The notes below the pieces were generated by a model. That model ran no database searches, was not told the origin of the DNA, and saw nothing but the letters and a program-made list of their open reading frames with translations. The position numbers were made by a program, and so were the translations under genes. From Sphingopyxis witflariensis (GTDB lineage Bacteria > Pseudomonadota > Alphaproteobacteria > Sphingomonadales > Sphingomonadaceae), in assembly GCF_002205635.1 (NCBI RefSeq), contig NZ_NISJ01000006.1, positions 1 to 64,000 of the forward strand: a stretch of 64,000 bases of DNA, in the 5' to 3' direction. This document shows positions 37,537 to 46,915 of the stretch, piece after piece; position 1 is the stretch's first letter; each line of letters starts with the position of its first letter.

Positions 37537-38613
37537 ATGAGTTTCAACAGCTTCGGGCGCGTTCTTCGCTTCACCACTTGGGGGGAAAGCCATGGTCCCG
37601 CGCTCGGCGCCGTCGTCGACGGCTGTCCGCCGCGCCTGTCGCTTTCCGAAGCCGATATCCAGCCGTTCCTCGACAAGCGCCGTCCCGGCCAGTCGCGCCA
37701 CACGACGCAGCGGCAGGAACCCGATCAGGTCCGCATCCTGTCGGGGGTGTTCGAGGGCAAGACGACGGGTACGCCGATCAGCCTGATGATCGAGAATGTC
37801 GACCAGCGATCGAAGGATTATGGCGAGATTGCGCAGGCCTATCGCCCCGGCCACGCCGATTATGCCTATGACGCCAAATATGGCATCCGCGACTATCGCG
37901 GCGGCGGCCGCTCGAGCGCGCGCGAGACCGCGGCGCGCGTTGCCGCAGGCGGCGTCGCGCGGCTGGTGATCCCCGAGGTGCAGATCCACGCGTGGGTCGC
38001 CGAAATCGGCGGCGATGCGATCGATCCCGCGAATTTCGACCTCGAAGAAATCGACCGCAATCCCTTCTTCTGCCCCGACCCCGCTGCCGCGCAGCGCTGG
38101 GAGGGGCTGATGGACGCCGCGCGCAAATCGGGCAGTTCGCTCGGCGCGGTGATCGAATGTGCCGCCAGCGGCGTCCCCGCCGGTTGGGGCGCGCCCATTT
38201 ATGCCAAGCTCGACGCCGACCTCGCCGCCGCGATGATGGGGATCAACGCGGTGAAGGCTGTGGAAATCGGCGCCGGCTTCAATGCCGCGCGCCTGCGCGG
38301 CGAGGAAAATGCCGACCCGATGCGTCCCGCGACCGACGGCAGCAACCGCCCCGATTTCCTCTCGAACAACGCCGGCGGCATCGCCGGCGGCATCTCGACC
38401 GGCCAACCCGTCGTCGTTCGCGTCGCGTTCAAGCCGACCAGCTCGATCCTGACCCCGGTGCCGACGATCAACAAGGCGGGCGAGGCGACCGACATCGTGA
38501 CCAAGGGCCGCCACGATCCGTGCGTCGGCATCCGCGGTGCCCCGGTGGTCGAAGCGATGATGGCGCTCGTCCTCGCCGATCATAAATTGCTCCACCGCGC
38601 CCAGTGCGGATAA
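37537..38613 (+). CDS. aroC: Chorismate synthase
   Basis: The 358-residue FMN-dependent enzyme converts EPSP to chorismate, the last shared step of aromatic amino-acid synthesis. Signatures seen are [17 protein letters not shown] (16-32), [19 protein letters not shown] and [16 protein letters not shown], covering all three chorismate synthase patterns. The ATG at 37537 matches the family start; the 11 codons upstream overlap the GNAT gene and are not used. Confidence 0.97.
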   Translation: MSFNSFGRVLRFTTWGESHGPALGAVVDGCPPRLSLSEADIQPFLDKRRPGQSRHTTQRQEPDQVRILSGVFEGKTTGTPISLMIENVDQRSKDYGEIAQAYRPGHADYAYDAKYGIRDYRGGGRSSARETAARVAAGGVARLVIPEVQIHAWVAEIGGDAIDPANFDLEEIDRNPFFCPDPAAAQRWEGLMDAARKSGSSLGAVIECAASGVPAGWGAPIYAKLDADLAAAMMGINAVKAVEIGAGFNAARLRGEENADPMRPATDGSNRPDFLSNNAGGIAGGISTGQPVVVRVAFKPTSSILTPVPTINKAGEATDIVTKGRHDPCVGIRGAPVVEAMMALVLADHKLLHRAQCG

Positions 38614-38620
38614 GCATCAC

Positions 38621-40405
38621 ATGATCGAGGCGCTGCGAACATTTATCGAGGCGCATCAGGCAGTCATAACGCTGCTGATCCTTGCGGCAATGTTCGTCGG
38701 TTTTCTGATGGAGCGGCTGCCCGCGACGGTGATCGCGATCCTCGGTGCCTGCGCCTGCCTCGCGCTCGGTATCCTCGACGACAAGGCAATCTATTCGGTC
38801 TTTTCCAACTCGGCGCCGATCGTCATCGGCGCGATGTTCGTGCTGTCGGGTGCGCTGATCCGCACCGGCGTGATCCAGCGCGTCGCCGACCTGATCATGG
38901 CGCGCGCCGAAAAGCATCCGCGCCTCGCGATCGTCGAAGTGCTCATCGGTGCTCTCGTTGCCTCTGCCTTCCTCAACAATACCCCGGTCGTCGTCGTCCT
39001 GCTGCCGATCATGATGAAGCTCGCCGACGTGACGGGCGTCAGCGCGAAGAAGCTGCTGATGCCGCTCTCAATCGCAGCGGTGCTCGGCGGCACGCTGACG
39101 CTCATCGGCACGTCGACCAACCTTGTCGTCGACGGCATCGTGCGCGAGGCGGGAATGCCGCGCTTCGGGATTTTCGAAATCACCCCGATCGGCCTCGTCA
39201 CCGCGACGTCGGGTATGATCGGTCTCGCGCTGATGTGGTGGCTGCTGCCGTCGGACAAGCCGATCAAGGGGCCCGCGGGAACGCACGACGCGCACCAATA
39301 TCTGACCGAGCTGGTGCTGGGCGAGGAAGATGATCTGGTCGGCATGACGGTCGAGGCTTTTCGCGACCTGCCGCGCTCGGGACGGATCGTCGGCATCCGC
39401 CGGGGTTCGGCGGTGGTGCATGGCGCCGATCTCGAGCACTGGATTCTCGCTCCGGGCGATCGCCTGATCCTCCGCGTCGACGGCGCGACCCTGATGACCT
39501 GGCGCGAACAGGGCCGCTTCCTCCTTGGAATCGGCAGCGGCGAACCCGCGACAAGCGACACGGTCGTCGAAACGATGGTCGCCTCCAACCACCCCGCGAT
39601 CGGCCAGCGCCTCATCGACATTCCTTTCCTCCAGAAAATCCGTGCGCGCGTCATCGGCCTCGACCGTCCGGCGCACGAGCCCGGCCCCGATCTCGCCAGC
39701 GTCCGTATTCGCCCCGCCGACCGCCTGCTTGTCGCGGGCGGCCCGCGCGAGGTCGAGGCGCTGCGCGACAACCCGCATATGATCGGCGCCGATCTCGCCA
39801 AGGTGCGTGCCTTTCGCCGCGGCAAGGCGTGGATCGCAATATTGTGCATGTTGTCGGTGGTCACGCTCGCCGCGTTCGATGTGATGTCGATCGGCGTCGC
39901 CGCGCTCATCGCGATCGGCGTCATCCTTGTCACCCGCTGCATCGACAGCGAGGAAGCATGGGGAACGATCGACGGCGACGTGCTGATCCTGATCTTCGCG
40001 ATGCTCGCGGTCGGGCTTGCGCTCGAAAACAGCGGCGCGGTCGCGATGATGGTCGGCTGGGTCAAACCTTCGCTCGCCGACGCGCCCGCCTGGGTGCTCG
40101 TCTTCGGCATTTATTTCTTTGCGTTGATCCTGTCCGAACTGCTCAGCAACAATGCCGTTGCGGCGCTGATGACGCCGGTCACGCTGGCGATCGCCGCCGA
40201 ACTTGGCGTCGATCCGCGCCCGCTGGTGATCGCGCTGATGATCGGTGCATCCGCCTGTTTCGCGACCCCGATCGGCTATCAGACCAACACTATCGTCTAT
40301 GCCGCGGGCGATTATCGCTTCGTCGATTTCGTCAAGATCGGTGTGCCGCTCAATATCATCACCGGCGTATCGACCTGCCTCGCCATCGTCTTTTTCATGA
40401 CCTGA
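38621..40405 (+). CDS. SLC13-type anion permease with RCK/TrkA-C regulatory domains
   Basis: The 594-residue membrane protein has two sets of hydrophobic helices (residues about 20-200 and 405-590). Two TrkA_C-like cytoplasmic domains lie between them, the first at about 225-300 (LVGMTVEAFRDLPRSGRIVG) and the second ending near 385. The transporter signature NTPVVVVLLPIMMK and the LIGTSTNLVVDG loop are typical of the SLC13/ArsB superfamily (sulfate, dicarboxylate or arsenite ions). It follows aroC by 7 bp but looks functionally unrelated. Confidence 0.9.
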   Translation: MIEALRTFIEAHQAVITLLILAAMFVGFLMERLPATVIAILGACACLALGILDDKAIYSVFSNSAPIVIGAMFVLSGALIRTGVIQRVADLIMARAEKHPRLAIVEVLIGALVASAFLNNTPVVVVLLPIMMKLADVTGVSAKKLLMPLSIAAVLGGTLTLIGTSTNLVVDGIVREAGMPRFGIFEITPIGLVTATSGMIGLALMWWLLPSDKPIKGPAGTHDAHQYLTELVLGEEDDLVGMTVEAFRDLPRSGRIVGIRRGSAVVHGADLEHWILAPGDRLILRVDGATLMTWREQGRFLLGIGSGEPATSDTVVETMVASNHPAIGQRLIDIPFLQKIRARVIGLDRPAHEPGPDLASVRIRPADRLLVAGGPREVEALRDNPHMIGADLAKVRAFRRGKAWIAILCMLSVVTLAAFDVMSIGVAALIAIGVILVTRCIDSEEAWGTIDGDVLILIFAMLAVGLALENSGAVAMMVGWVKPSLADAPAWVLVFGIYFFALILSELLSNNAVAALMTPVTLAIAAELGVDPRPLVIALMIGASACFATPIGYQTNTIVYAAGDYRFVDFVKIGVPLNIITGVSTCLAIVFFMT

Positions 40406-40481
40406 CGCGATTGCAATCGCGCGATTGCTCCTGATCCGAGGGGCTGTTACCCCCTCCGCCATATCATCCGGGAAACCCGGA
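40406..40481. repeat. Three consecutive hairpin palindromes after the permease gene
   Basis: Directly after the stop codon come CGCGATTG/CAATCGCG (40406-40421, perfect), GAGGGG/CCCCTC (40438-40456) and TCCGGG/CCCGGA (40467-40481). The next gene begins at 40500. They may act as a terminator/attenuator set between the permease and the symporter. No T-run is present. Confidence 0.5.
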
Positions 40482-40499
40482 ACCAGGGAGCATCTTTTC

Positions 40500-41846
40500 A
40501 TGGCGAAACGCCTGACCTTATTCATTCTGATCGGAATGGTGATCGGTATCATCACCGGTGCCATCGCCCATGCGCAGATCGGTGCCGACAAGGCCGCGGC
40601 GACGCAGATTGCCGGCTATTTCAGAATCCTGCCCGACGTATTCCTTCATCTGATCAAGATGATCATCGCGCCGCTCGTGCTTGCGACGATCGTCGCGGGC
40701 ATCGCCAATATGGGCGACAGCGCGGCACTTGGCCGGATCGGCGCAAAGTCGCTTTTCTGGTTCATCGGGGCCAGCTTCATGTCGATCACGCTCGGGCTGT
40801 TGCTGGTGAATTTCCTCCAGCCGGGTGTCGGTCTCGATTTGACGCCGACCGCCGAGGTGGGTGAGCTGAAGACCGGCGCGCTCAATCTGCGCGATTTCAT
40901 TCTCCACATCTTCCCCGAATCGATCTTCGGGGCGATGGCGGCGAACGACATTCTCCAGATTCTCGTCTTCTCGGTCTTCGCGGGCGTCGGCCTGTCGGCG
41001 CTCGGTGAGCGTGCGGCGCCGCTGGTGCACGCCGTCGACCTGCTCGGCGAACTGATGCTTCAGATCACCAACTATGTGATGCTGTTCGCACCCTTCGCGG
41101 TGTTCGGTGCGCTCGCGGGGGTGATCACGGTCAACGGGCTCGGTATCCTGCTCGACTTCCTGCGCCTGATCCTCGAATTCTATCTCGGCCTCGCCTTGCT
41201 GTGGATCATCCTCTTCTCGCTCGGTGCGATCTTCCTCGGAAAGCGCATCCTGACGCTGGCGCGCTACATCGTCGAACCGCTGCTGCTCGCCTTTTCTACC
41301 GCCTCGTCCGAGGCCGCGCTGCCCAAGCTGTTCGAACAGCTTGATCGCTTCGGCGTCCCGCGCCGCATTTCGGGCTTCGTCCTGCCCTTGGGCTACAGCT
41401 TCAACCTCGATGGCTCGATGATGTATATGAGCTTTGCGACGCTGTTCATCGCGCAGGCCTATGGCATCGACCTGTCGATCGGCACGCAAATCTTGATCCT
41501 GCTGACGCTGATGGTGACATCCAAGGGGATTGCGGGCGTCCCGCGCGCCAGCCTTGTCGTCATCACCGCAACGCTGACCCAATTCGGGCTTCCGGTCGAG
41601 GGCGTGGCACTGATCCTCGGCATCGACCAGTTCCTCGACATGGGCCGGTCGGCGACGAACGTGGTCGGCAATGCGGTCGCGACCTCGGTCATCGCCAAAT
41701 GGGAAGGCATGCTGGAGGCGCCCGAGCCGGCCGATGCCGATTGGCCCCACGCCCCGGCCCACACGCCGCATCATGGAACCCAAGGGCTCGATCTTCGTGA
41801 TGATATGGCGGGGGATGAAACCAAGCCAGCGGTCGACAAAGCATAA
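40500..41846 (+). CDS. Dicarboxylate/amino-acid:cation symporter (DAACS family), first copy
   Basis: The 448-residue glutamate-transporter-fold protein has the serine-rich hairpin STASSEAALPKLFEQ and the unwound-helix motif NLDGSMMYMSFATLF. The C-terminal region carries VPRASLVVITATL and DQFLDMGRSATNVVGN. It imports C4-dicarboxylates, glutamate/aspartate or similar with Na+ or H+. The soluble tail is His-rich (WPHAPAHTPHHG), which is not usual for the family. It is followed 47 bp later by a second, only moderately similar DAACS gene. Confidence 0.92.
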   Translation: MAKRLTLFILIGMVIGIITGAIAHAQIGADKAAATQIAGYFRILPDVFLHLIKMIIAPLVLATIVAGIANMGDSAALGRIGAKSLFWFIGASFMSITLGLLLVNFLQPGVGLDLTPTAEVGELKTGALNLRDFILHIFPESIFGAMAANDILQILVFSVFAGVGLSALGERAAPLVHAVDLLGELMLQITNYVMLFAPFAVFGALAGVITVNGLGILLDFLRLILEFYLGLALLWIILFSLGAIFLGKRILTLARYIVEPLLLAFSTASSEAALPKLFEQLDRFGVPRRISGFVLPLGYSFNLDGSMMYMSFATLFIAQAYGIDLSIGTQILILLTLMVTSKGIAGVPRASLVVITATLTQFGLPVEGVALILGIDQFLDMGRSATNVVGNAVATSVIAKWEGMLEAPEPADADWPHAPAHTPHHGTQGLDLRDDMAGDETKPAVDKA

Positions 41847-41893
41847 GGCGCAGCTTTCCGGCCGCCCAAGGGGGCGAGCAAGGGAGCTGTGCC

Positions 41894-43225
41894 ATGGCCG
41901 AAGCGAGCATGATAACGCCGATTGCGGGCGGTGAGGATGCGCGTGCCAAGCGCCTGCAATGGCGGATGCTCATCGGCTTTCTCGGTGGACTGATCGCCGG
42001 TCTGGCTGTGCATTATGGCGCCGCCGACGCGCTGTGGGTGGAAAACGTCACCACCTATGTCACCGGCCCGGTCGGCCAGATTTTCCTGCGCCTGCTATTC
42101 ATGCTCGTCATCCCGCTGCTCGTTTCGGCGTTGATCGTCGGGGTTGCCGAAATGGGCGAGATGCGGGCGCTCAAGACGGTGGGGCTGCGCACGCTCGTCT
42201 ATACCGTCGTCGTGTCGTCGATCGCGGTCGCGGTCAGCCTGTTGGTCGTCAATCTGCTCCAGCCGGGCGCCGGGGTCGATCCTGCGCTCGCGCGCACGCT
42301 GATCGCGCAGGGGGCCGAGGGCGCAAAGGCGATCACCGAACGGGCAGGTGAGGCGAAGACCGGCATGGACGCGCTCGTCGCGATCGTCCCCAATAATGTC
42401 TTCAGCGCGATGAGCGAGAATGACGTGCTCGCGGTCATGTTCTTCGCGCTCTTCTTCGGCATCGGGCTGATGCTCGTCCAGACGCCGCAAACCGTCGCGC
42501 TGAAATCGGTGGTCGAGGGTGTGTTTGAGGTCGCAATGAAGCTGATCGGCCTCGTCATCCAGCTCGCGCCGATCGCGATCTTCTGTTTCATGTTCAACCT
42601 CGCGGCGCAATTCGGATGGGATTTGATCATCCGCCTGTCGGCCTATGTTGCGGTCGTGCTGCTCGCGCTGGGCTTGCAGATGTTCGTGGTCTTTCCGATC
42701 ATCCTCAAGACGCTGGCGAAAAAGTCACCGGTCGCCTTCTTCCGCGAGACGCAGGAGGCCTTTGTCATGGCCTTTGCCACGGCATCGTCGAACGCGACGC
42801 TGCCGACCTCGCTGCGCGTCGCGCATGACCAACTGCGGCTGCCCGATCGCGTCGCGCGCTTTGTGCTCACCATCGGCGCCACCGCGAACCAGAATGGCAC
42901 CGCGATGTTCGAGGGGGTGACGGTGATCTTCCTCGCGCAATTCTTCGGCATCGAACTGACGCTGACGCAGCAGATTTTCGTGATGCTTGTGTGTATCCTT
43001 GGCGGCATCGGCACCGCCGGCGTACCCGCAGGCTCGCTGCCGGTGATCGCGCTGATTCTCGGATCGGTCGGCGTGCCACCCGAAGGCATCGGGCTGGTGC
43101 TGGGTGTCGACCGTTTCCTCGATATGTGCCGCACGGTGCTGAACGTTATCGGAGATCTGGTCGCCGCGACGGTGGTGTCGGCCGGCGTCACAGATGAGCC
43201 GGCGACAGAGGCCGCTTCGGGCTGA
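41894..43225 (+). CDS. Dicarboxylate/amino-acid:cation symporter (DAACS family), second copy
   Basis: The 443-residue paralogue has the hairpin TASSNATLPTSLR and the motif NQNGTAMFEGVTVIFLAQ, where the first copy has NLDGSMMYMSF. Loops between helices 3 and 4 contain an insertion (ARTLIAQGAEGAKAITERAG). The difference in the substrate loop suggests a different specificity from the first copy. AAGGGAG lies 10-16 nt upstream of its ATG. Confidence 0.92.
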   Translation: MAEASMITPIAGGEDARAKRLQWRMLIGFLGGLIAGLAVHYGAADALWVENVTTYVTGPVGQIFLRLLFMLVIPLLVSALIVGVAEMGEMRALKTVGLRTLVYTVVVSSIAVAVSLLVVNLLQPGAGVDPALARTLIAQGAEGAKAITERAGEAKTGMDALVAIVPNNVFSAMSENDVLAVMFFALFFGIGLMLVQTPQTVALKSVVEGVFEVAMKLIGLVIQLAPIAIFCFMFNLAAQFGWDLIIRLSAYVAVVLLALGLQMFVVFPIILKTLAKKSPVAFFRETQEAFVMAFATASSNATLPTSLRVAHDQLRLPDRVARFVLTIGATANQNGTAMFEGVTVIFLAQFFGIELTLTQQIFVMLVCILGGIGTAGVPAGSLPVIALILGSVGVPPEGIGLVLGVDRFLDMCRTVLNVIGDLVAATVVSAGVTDEPATEAASG

Positions 43226-43255
43226 AGCGCTCTGGCGAGCGATTCAGCCCGAAGC
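43214..43255. terminator. Long hairpin spanning the symporter stop codon
   Basis: Eighteen-bp arms, GCTTCGGGCTGAAGCGCT against its near-complement (one mismatch), enclose a CTGGCG loop and include the symporter TGA at 43223. The convergent lipoprotein gene ends 10 nt further on. It probably ends both transcripts despite lacking a T-run. Confidence 0.6.
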
Positions 43256-43264
43256 CGTCACCTT

Positions 43265-44164
43265 TCAATCATTGCGAGCCCGACCGGGACGCCTGCTTTC
43301 GGTCGAACGCGGCATCGGCCGGTCCGGGCGCGCCTCGGGGGCCGGGCGCGGGGTCGCGGTGGCACCATCGCCGCGTCCGGGACGCACAATCGACGGACGA
43401 GTGGGGCGGTCGGGGCGCACACCGGGCTGGCTGGTGACGGGCGGGCGAGCGCCACCCGGAGTTCCGGCAACGGGCGGGCGACCGCCACCCGGGCGGTGGG
43501 GCCGATCGGGCCGCGCACCGGGCTGGCCGGCGACGGGCGGCTGCCAGCCATTGTCGGGATTTCCGGTGACCGGTGGGCGTCCGCCGGGGCGATGCGGCCG
43601 ATCGGGGCGTGTACCGGGCTGACCGGTGACGGGCGGACGCCAGCCGCCGCCGGGATTTCCGGCGCCGGGGCGATTGGGCCGGTCCGGGCGAACGCTCGGC
43701 TGACCGGGGACCGGGGGGCGGCCGACGCCGCCGTGTCCGGGCCGACCCGGACGGTCATAATCGGGACGCCCATTGCCGGGGCGGTTGCCGCTATGGCCAT
43801 GATGTTTCCACCAGGCGCGGCGGCCACCCCAATAGTTCAGATACTGGTCGCGCAGCGGATAGCGGTTGCGATAGCGGTCGAACATCCACGTCCCGTAACC
43901 GGGGTAATAATAATCATCGTACCAGCCGCCGCCAAAGCCGATCTGGACGAAACCGCTGCCATAATCGGACCCGTCGTAGCAGTCGTAGCCATAGCCATCG
44001 TCATAGGCATAAGGGTCATAATCATAATAGGAATCGGCGCAGCGTCCGCCCGCCGACGCATAGCTCGCGCCATTGACGCCGCCATAGTAACAGCCGCCAA
44101 GCGCCGTCGTCGCCAGCACACCAAGCGCGATGGAAAGGGGACGTTTGAAACTCTTGGGCATCAT
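43265..44164 (-). CDS. Putative lipoprotein with Pro/Gly/Arg tandem repeats
   Basis: The 299-residue product has a lipobox LGGC (Cys25). A Tyr/Asp/Gly-rich segment follows (YYDYDPYAYDDGYGYD near 43-58), then WMFDRYRNRYPLRDQYLNYW. About 170 residues of imperfect repeats end it, units of roughly 20-28 residues with RPPVTGQPG and RPDRPHRPG as recurring elements. The head resembles sphingomonad surface/periplasmic proteins with the RcnB-like RDxY motif, but no firm family can be given. The repeats should be extended and polyproline-like, perhaps reaching across the periplasm or wall. Confidence 0.7.
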   Translation of the reverse strand: MMPKSFKRPLSIALGVLATTALGGCYYGGVNGASYASAGGRCADSYYDYDPYAYDDGYGYDCYDGSDYGSGFVQIGFGGGWYDDYYYPGYGTWMFDRYRNRYPLRDQYLNYWGGRRAWWKHHGHSGNRPGNGRPDYDRPGRPGHGGVGRPPVPGQPSVRPDRPNRPGAGNPGGGWRPPVTGQPGTRPDRPHRPGGRPPVTGNPDNGWQPPVAGQPGARPDRPHRPGGGRPPVAGTPGGARPPVTSQPGVRPDRPTRPSIVRPGRGDGATATPRPAPEARPDRPMPRSTESRRPGRARND

Positions 44165-44334
44165 GCCCTCCTAAAACGGGTCCGGGAGCAGACCGCCTAT
44201 CATGCGGTGAAATTGCCCGAGTCGAGTTGAATTTGCGGTGAATGGTGCGGCGATGTGGAATAAGGCTTACTTGCATCGCTGTCAGTAGTTCGATACGCTC
44301 ACGGCCAACGCAAAGAACAAGAGGATTGGCCGCG

Positions 44335-45726
44335 ATGAACGCTCCTGCAAAGATTGCCTTTTCCGAAGCGCGCTTCGGCCCCGACACCCGGCATTGGCTG
44401 CCGCTCAATCCCAATTCGGCGCTCGATCATATTCCGGGCGAGGATGGCTATCCGGTGATCGGCAACACACTGGAACAATTGGGTGATTATCCGGCCTTCT
44501 CGCGCCGCATGGTCGCCAAATATGGCCATGTCTTTCGCAATCACAGCATGGGCGGTCGCAGCGTCGGAATGTACGGGCCCGACGCGAACGAACTGGTGAT
44601 GTTCGACCGCGACAAGATTTTCTCGTCCGAACAGGGCTGGGGGCCGGTGCTCAATCTGCTCTTCCCGCGCGGGCTGATGCTGATGGATTTCGAAAAGCAT
44701 CGCGCCGACCGCAAGGTCCTGTCGGTCGCGTTCAAGCCCGAACCGATGCGCCATTATGCCGATTCGCTGAACGCGGGGATCAAGGACCGCATCGGCCAGT
44801 GGAGCGGCAAGACCTTCAAATTCTATCCGGCGATCAAGAAACTGACGCTCGACCTCGCCGCGACCAGCTTCCTCGGCATCCCCTTCGGGCCCGAGGCGGA
44901 CAAGGTGAACAAGGCCTTCGTCGACATGGTGCAGGCATCGATCGGTATCGTCCGCGTGCCCTTGCCCTTCACCGCAATGGGCCGCGGCGCGAAGGGGCGC
45001 GCCTATCTGGTCGAATATTTCGCCCGCATGGTTCCGGAGCGGCGCGAGGGCGAAGGCGAGGATATTTTCAGCCAGATATGCCGCGCTCGCGACGATAATG
45101 GCGAGCATCTGAGCGTCGGCGCCATCGTCGACCATATGAACTTCCTGATGATGGCGGCGCACGACACGATCACCAGCTCGGTCACCACGCTCGTCTGGCA
45201 ACTCGCGAAACATCCCGAATGGCAGGACAAGCTGCGCGAGGAGATGCTGGCTGTTTCGCCGGCGGGCGAGGGCGTCGGGCACAACAGCCTCGGCGAGCTC
45301 GAGCTGACCGAATGGGCGTTCAAGGAGGCGCTGCGGCTGGTCCCGCCCGTGCCGAGCTTCCCGCGCCGCGCGCTCAAGGATTTCGAATTTGGCGGCTATC
45401 GCATTCCCGCCGGCACGATCGTCGGGGTCAGCCCCGGCTTTACCCATATGATGGAAGAGCATTGGCCCGAGCCCGAAATCTTCGACCCGATGCGCTTTTC
45501 TCCCGAGGTCGCGCGCGCGCGGCACAAATATGCCTGGGTGCCCTTCGGCGGCGGCGCCCACATGTGTCTGGGGCTGCATTTCGCCTATATGCAGGCGAAA
45601 ATCTTCTTCCACCATGTGATTACGACGCACCGCATCGTTGTCGCGGAGGGCTATGATCCCCAGTGGCTGATCCTGCCGATCCCGCGGCCCAAGGACGGGC
45701 TGACGGTGAGTTTCGTTCCGCTGTAG
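44335..45726 (+). CDS. Cytochrome P450
   Basis: The 463-residue monooxygenase has the I-helix AAHDTITSS (acid-Thr pair), the ExxR motif in KEALRLVPPVPSFPRRA and the heme loop FGGGAHMCLGLHFA with the thiolate Cys411. The length and PFGGGAHMCLG resemble CYP families of alphaproteobacteria, including CYP51/CYP120-like members, but the exact family is not assigned. No ferredoxin or reductase gene lies nearby, so the redox partner is elsewhere. The ATG at 44335 has a GAGG motif 12 nt upstream. Confidence 0.93.
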   Translation: MNAPAKIAFSEARFGPDTRHWLPLNPNSALDHIPGEDGYPVIGNTLEQLGDYPAFSRRMVAKYGHVFRNHSMGGRSVGMYGPDANELVMFDRDKIFSSEQGWGPVLNLLFPRGLMLMDFEKHRADRKVLSVAFKPEPMRHYADSLNAGIKDRIGQWSGKTFKFYPAIKKLTLDLAATSFLGIPFGPEADKVNKAFVDMVQASIGIVRVPLPFTAMGRGAKGRAYLVEYFARMVPERREGEGEDIFSQICRARDDNGEHLSVGAIVDHMNFLMMAAHDTITSSVTTLVWQLAKHPEWQDKLREEMLAVSPAGEGVGHNSLGELELTEWAFKEALRLVPPVPSFPRRALKDFEFGGYRIPAGTIVGVSPGFTHMMEEHWPEPEIFDPMRFSPEVARARHKYAWVPFGGGAHMCLGLHFAYMQAKIFFHHVITTHRIVVAEGYDPQWLILPIPRPKDGLTVSFVPL

Positions 45727-45818
45727 GGCGATAAAACAGCGCCTGCCCCTGTCGCCCGCGCTCAATCCTGATTGAACGGCACGGGGGGCTTTCAACCGGC
45801 GCGAAATTGCGGCAGGCG

Positions 45819-46544
45819 ATGGCGGATATGAAAAGTCTCCGTCCCTATTTACTGTGGTTCGCCGCCGCGCTGCTGCTGAGCTTTGCCGCCGTCTATGCGA
45901 TGCTATGGGTGCGCGACCATCCCCAGCATTGGCCCGGCGCACGTTTCGAGCTTGCGCAACCGCAGGGTTGGGCGACGCACCGCAAGCTCGCCGCGCTGGC
46001 CGGCGATGATGCCGCCTGCTTCGCGGCGTTCGATCGCGCCGACGCCGGCTATCTACGCCGCCCGGTGGTGGGCGAGGGGACGTGCCGCGCCAGCCAGCGG
46101 ATGCTGCTGACCGGCAATAAATTCGTTCCCACCATGGCGCCCGCGGGCGCGGCGCCCGGATGCGCGGTCACCGCCGCGATGGCCCTGTGGACCCGCGACG
46201 CGGTACAGCCGCTTGCCGAGCGTCATCTCGGGCAAAAGGTCGTGCTGGTGGAAAATCTCGGCAGCTATAATTGCCGCAAGATTGCGGGGGAGCAAGCGCA
46301 GAGCCAACATTCGACCGCCAATGCCATCGACATTTCGGCCTTTGTTCTGGCCGACGGCTCGCGCATCTCGGTGCGCAATGACTGGAATGATATTGGCGCG
46401 CGCGGGGCGTTTCTGCACGCCGTCCGCGACGGGGCGTGCGGCCTGTTCAGTACGACGCTGTCACCCGATTATAACGCCGCCCACGCCGATCATTTTCACC
46501 TCGACATGGCGGTGCGGACCGCGGGCTGGACGGTCTGTCACTGA
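45819..46544 (+). CDS. Extensin-like family protein (peptidoglycan-associated fold)
   Basis: The 241-residue protein has an N-terminal membrane anchor (PYLLWFAAALLLSFAAVYAM). An extensin-like C-terminal domain follows, with QHSTANAIDISAFVLADG, NDWNDIG and AHADHFHLDMA. This His/Asp pattern resembles the D,D-carboxypeptidase (VanY/MepA-like) metal site. It is probably a periplasmic cell-wall enzyme. Start may be the ATG at 45819 or 45828. Its stop abuts the sufA stop from the other strand with no gap. Confidence 0.85.
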   Translation: MADMKSLRPYLLWFAAALLLSFAAVYAMLWVRDHPQHWPGARFELAQPQGWATHRKLAALAGDDAACFAAFDRADAGYLRRPVVGEGTCRASQRMLLTGNKFVPTMAPAGAAPGCAVTAAMALWTRDAVQPLAERHLGQKVVLVENLGSYNCRKIAGEQAQSQHSTANAIDISAFVLADGSRISVRNDWNDIGARGAFLHAVRDGACGLFSTTLSPDYNAAHADHFHLDMAVRTAGWTVCH

Positions 46545-46901
46545 TTAGACGGTAAAGCTCTCGCCGCAACCGCACGCGCCCTTGGCGTTGGGATTCTCGA
46601 AGACGAAACCGGCGGCGAAATCATCCTCGACCCAGTCCATCACGCTGCCGATCAGATACAGCACCGACGCGCCGTCGATGTAGAACACCCCGCCGGGGGT
46701 CTCGATCTTCTCGTCGAACTTCTGCTCTTCGGTGACATAGTCGACCGAATAGGCAAGCCCCGAACAGCCGCGGCGCGGGGTGGACAGGCGCACGCCGATC
46801 GCACCCTCGGGCGCGGCCGCCATCAGCGCAGTGACGCGCGCCTCGGCATTGGGCGTCAGCGTGACTGCGGCGGGGCGGGTGCGGGTTTTCGTCTCGGTCA
46901 T
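46545..46901 (-). CDS. sufA: A-type iron-sulfur carrier protein (SufA/IscA/ErpA family)
   Basis: The 118-residue protein has the three cluster-binding cysteines of the family: Cys46 (RRGCSGLAYS) and Cys110/Cys112 (GACGCGESF). It accepts Fe-S clusters from the SufBCD scaffold and passes them to apoproteins. It is the last gene of the suf operon, separated from the sufT-type gene by a 113-bp gap carrying a 31-nt inverted repeat. Confidence 0.93.
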   Translation of the reverse strand: MTETKTRTRPAAVTLTPNAEARVTALMAAAPEGAIGVRLSTPRRGCSGLAYSVDYVTEEQKFDEKIETPGGVFYIDGASVLYLIGSVMDWVEDDFAAGFVFENPNAKGACGCGESFTV

Positions 46902-46915
46902 TCCAAATCTCCCTC

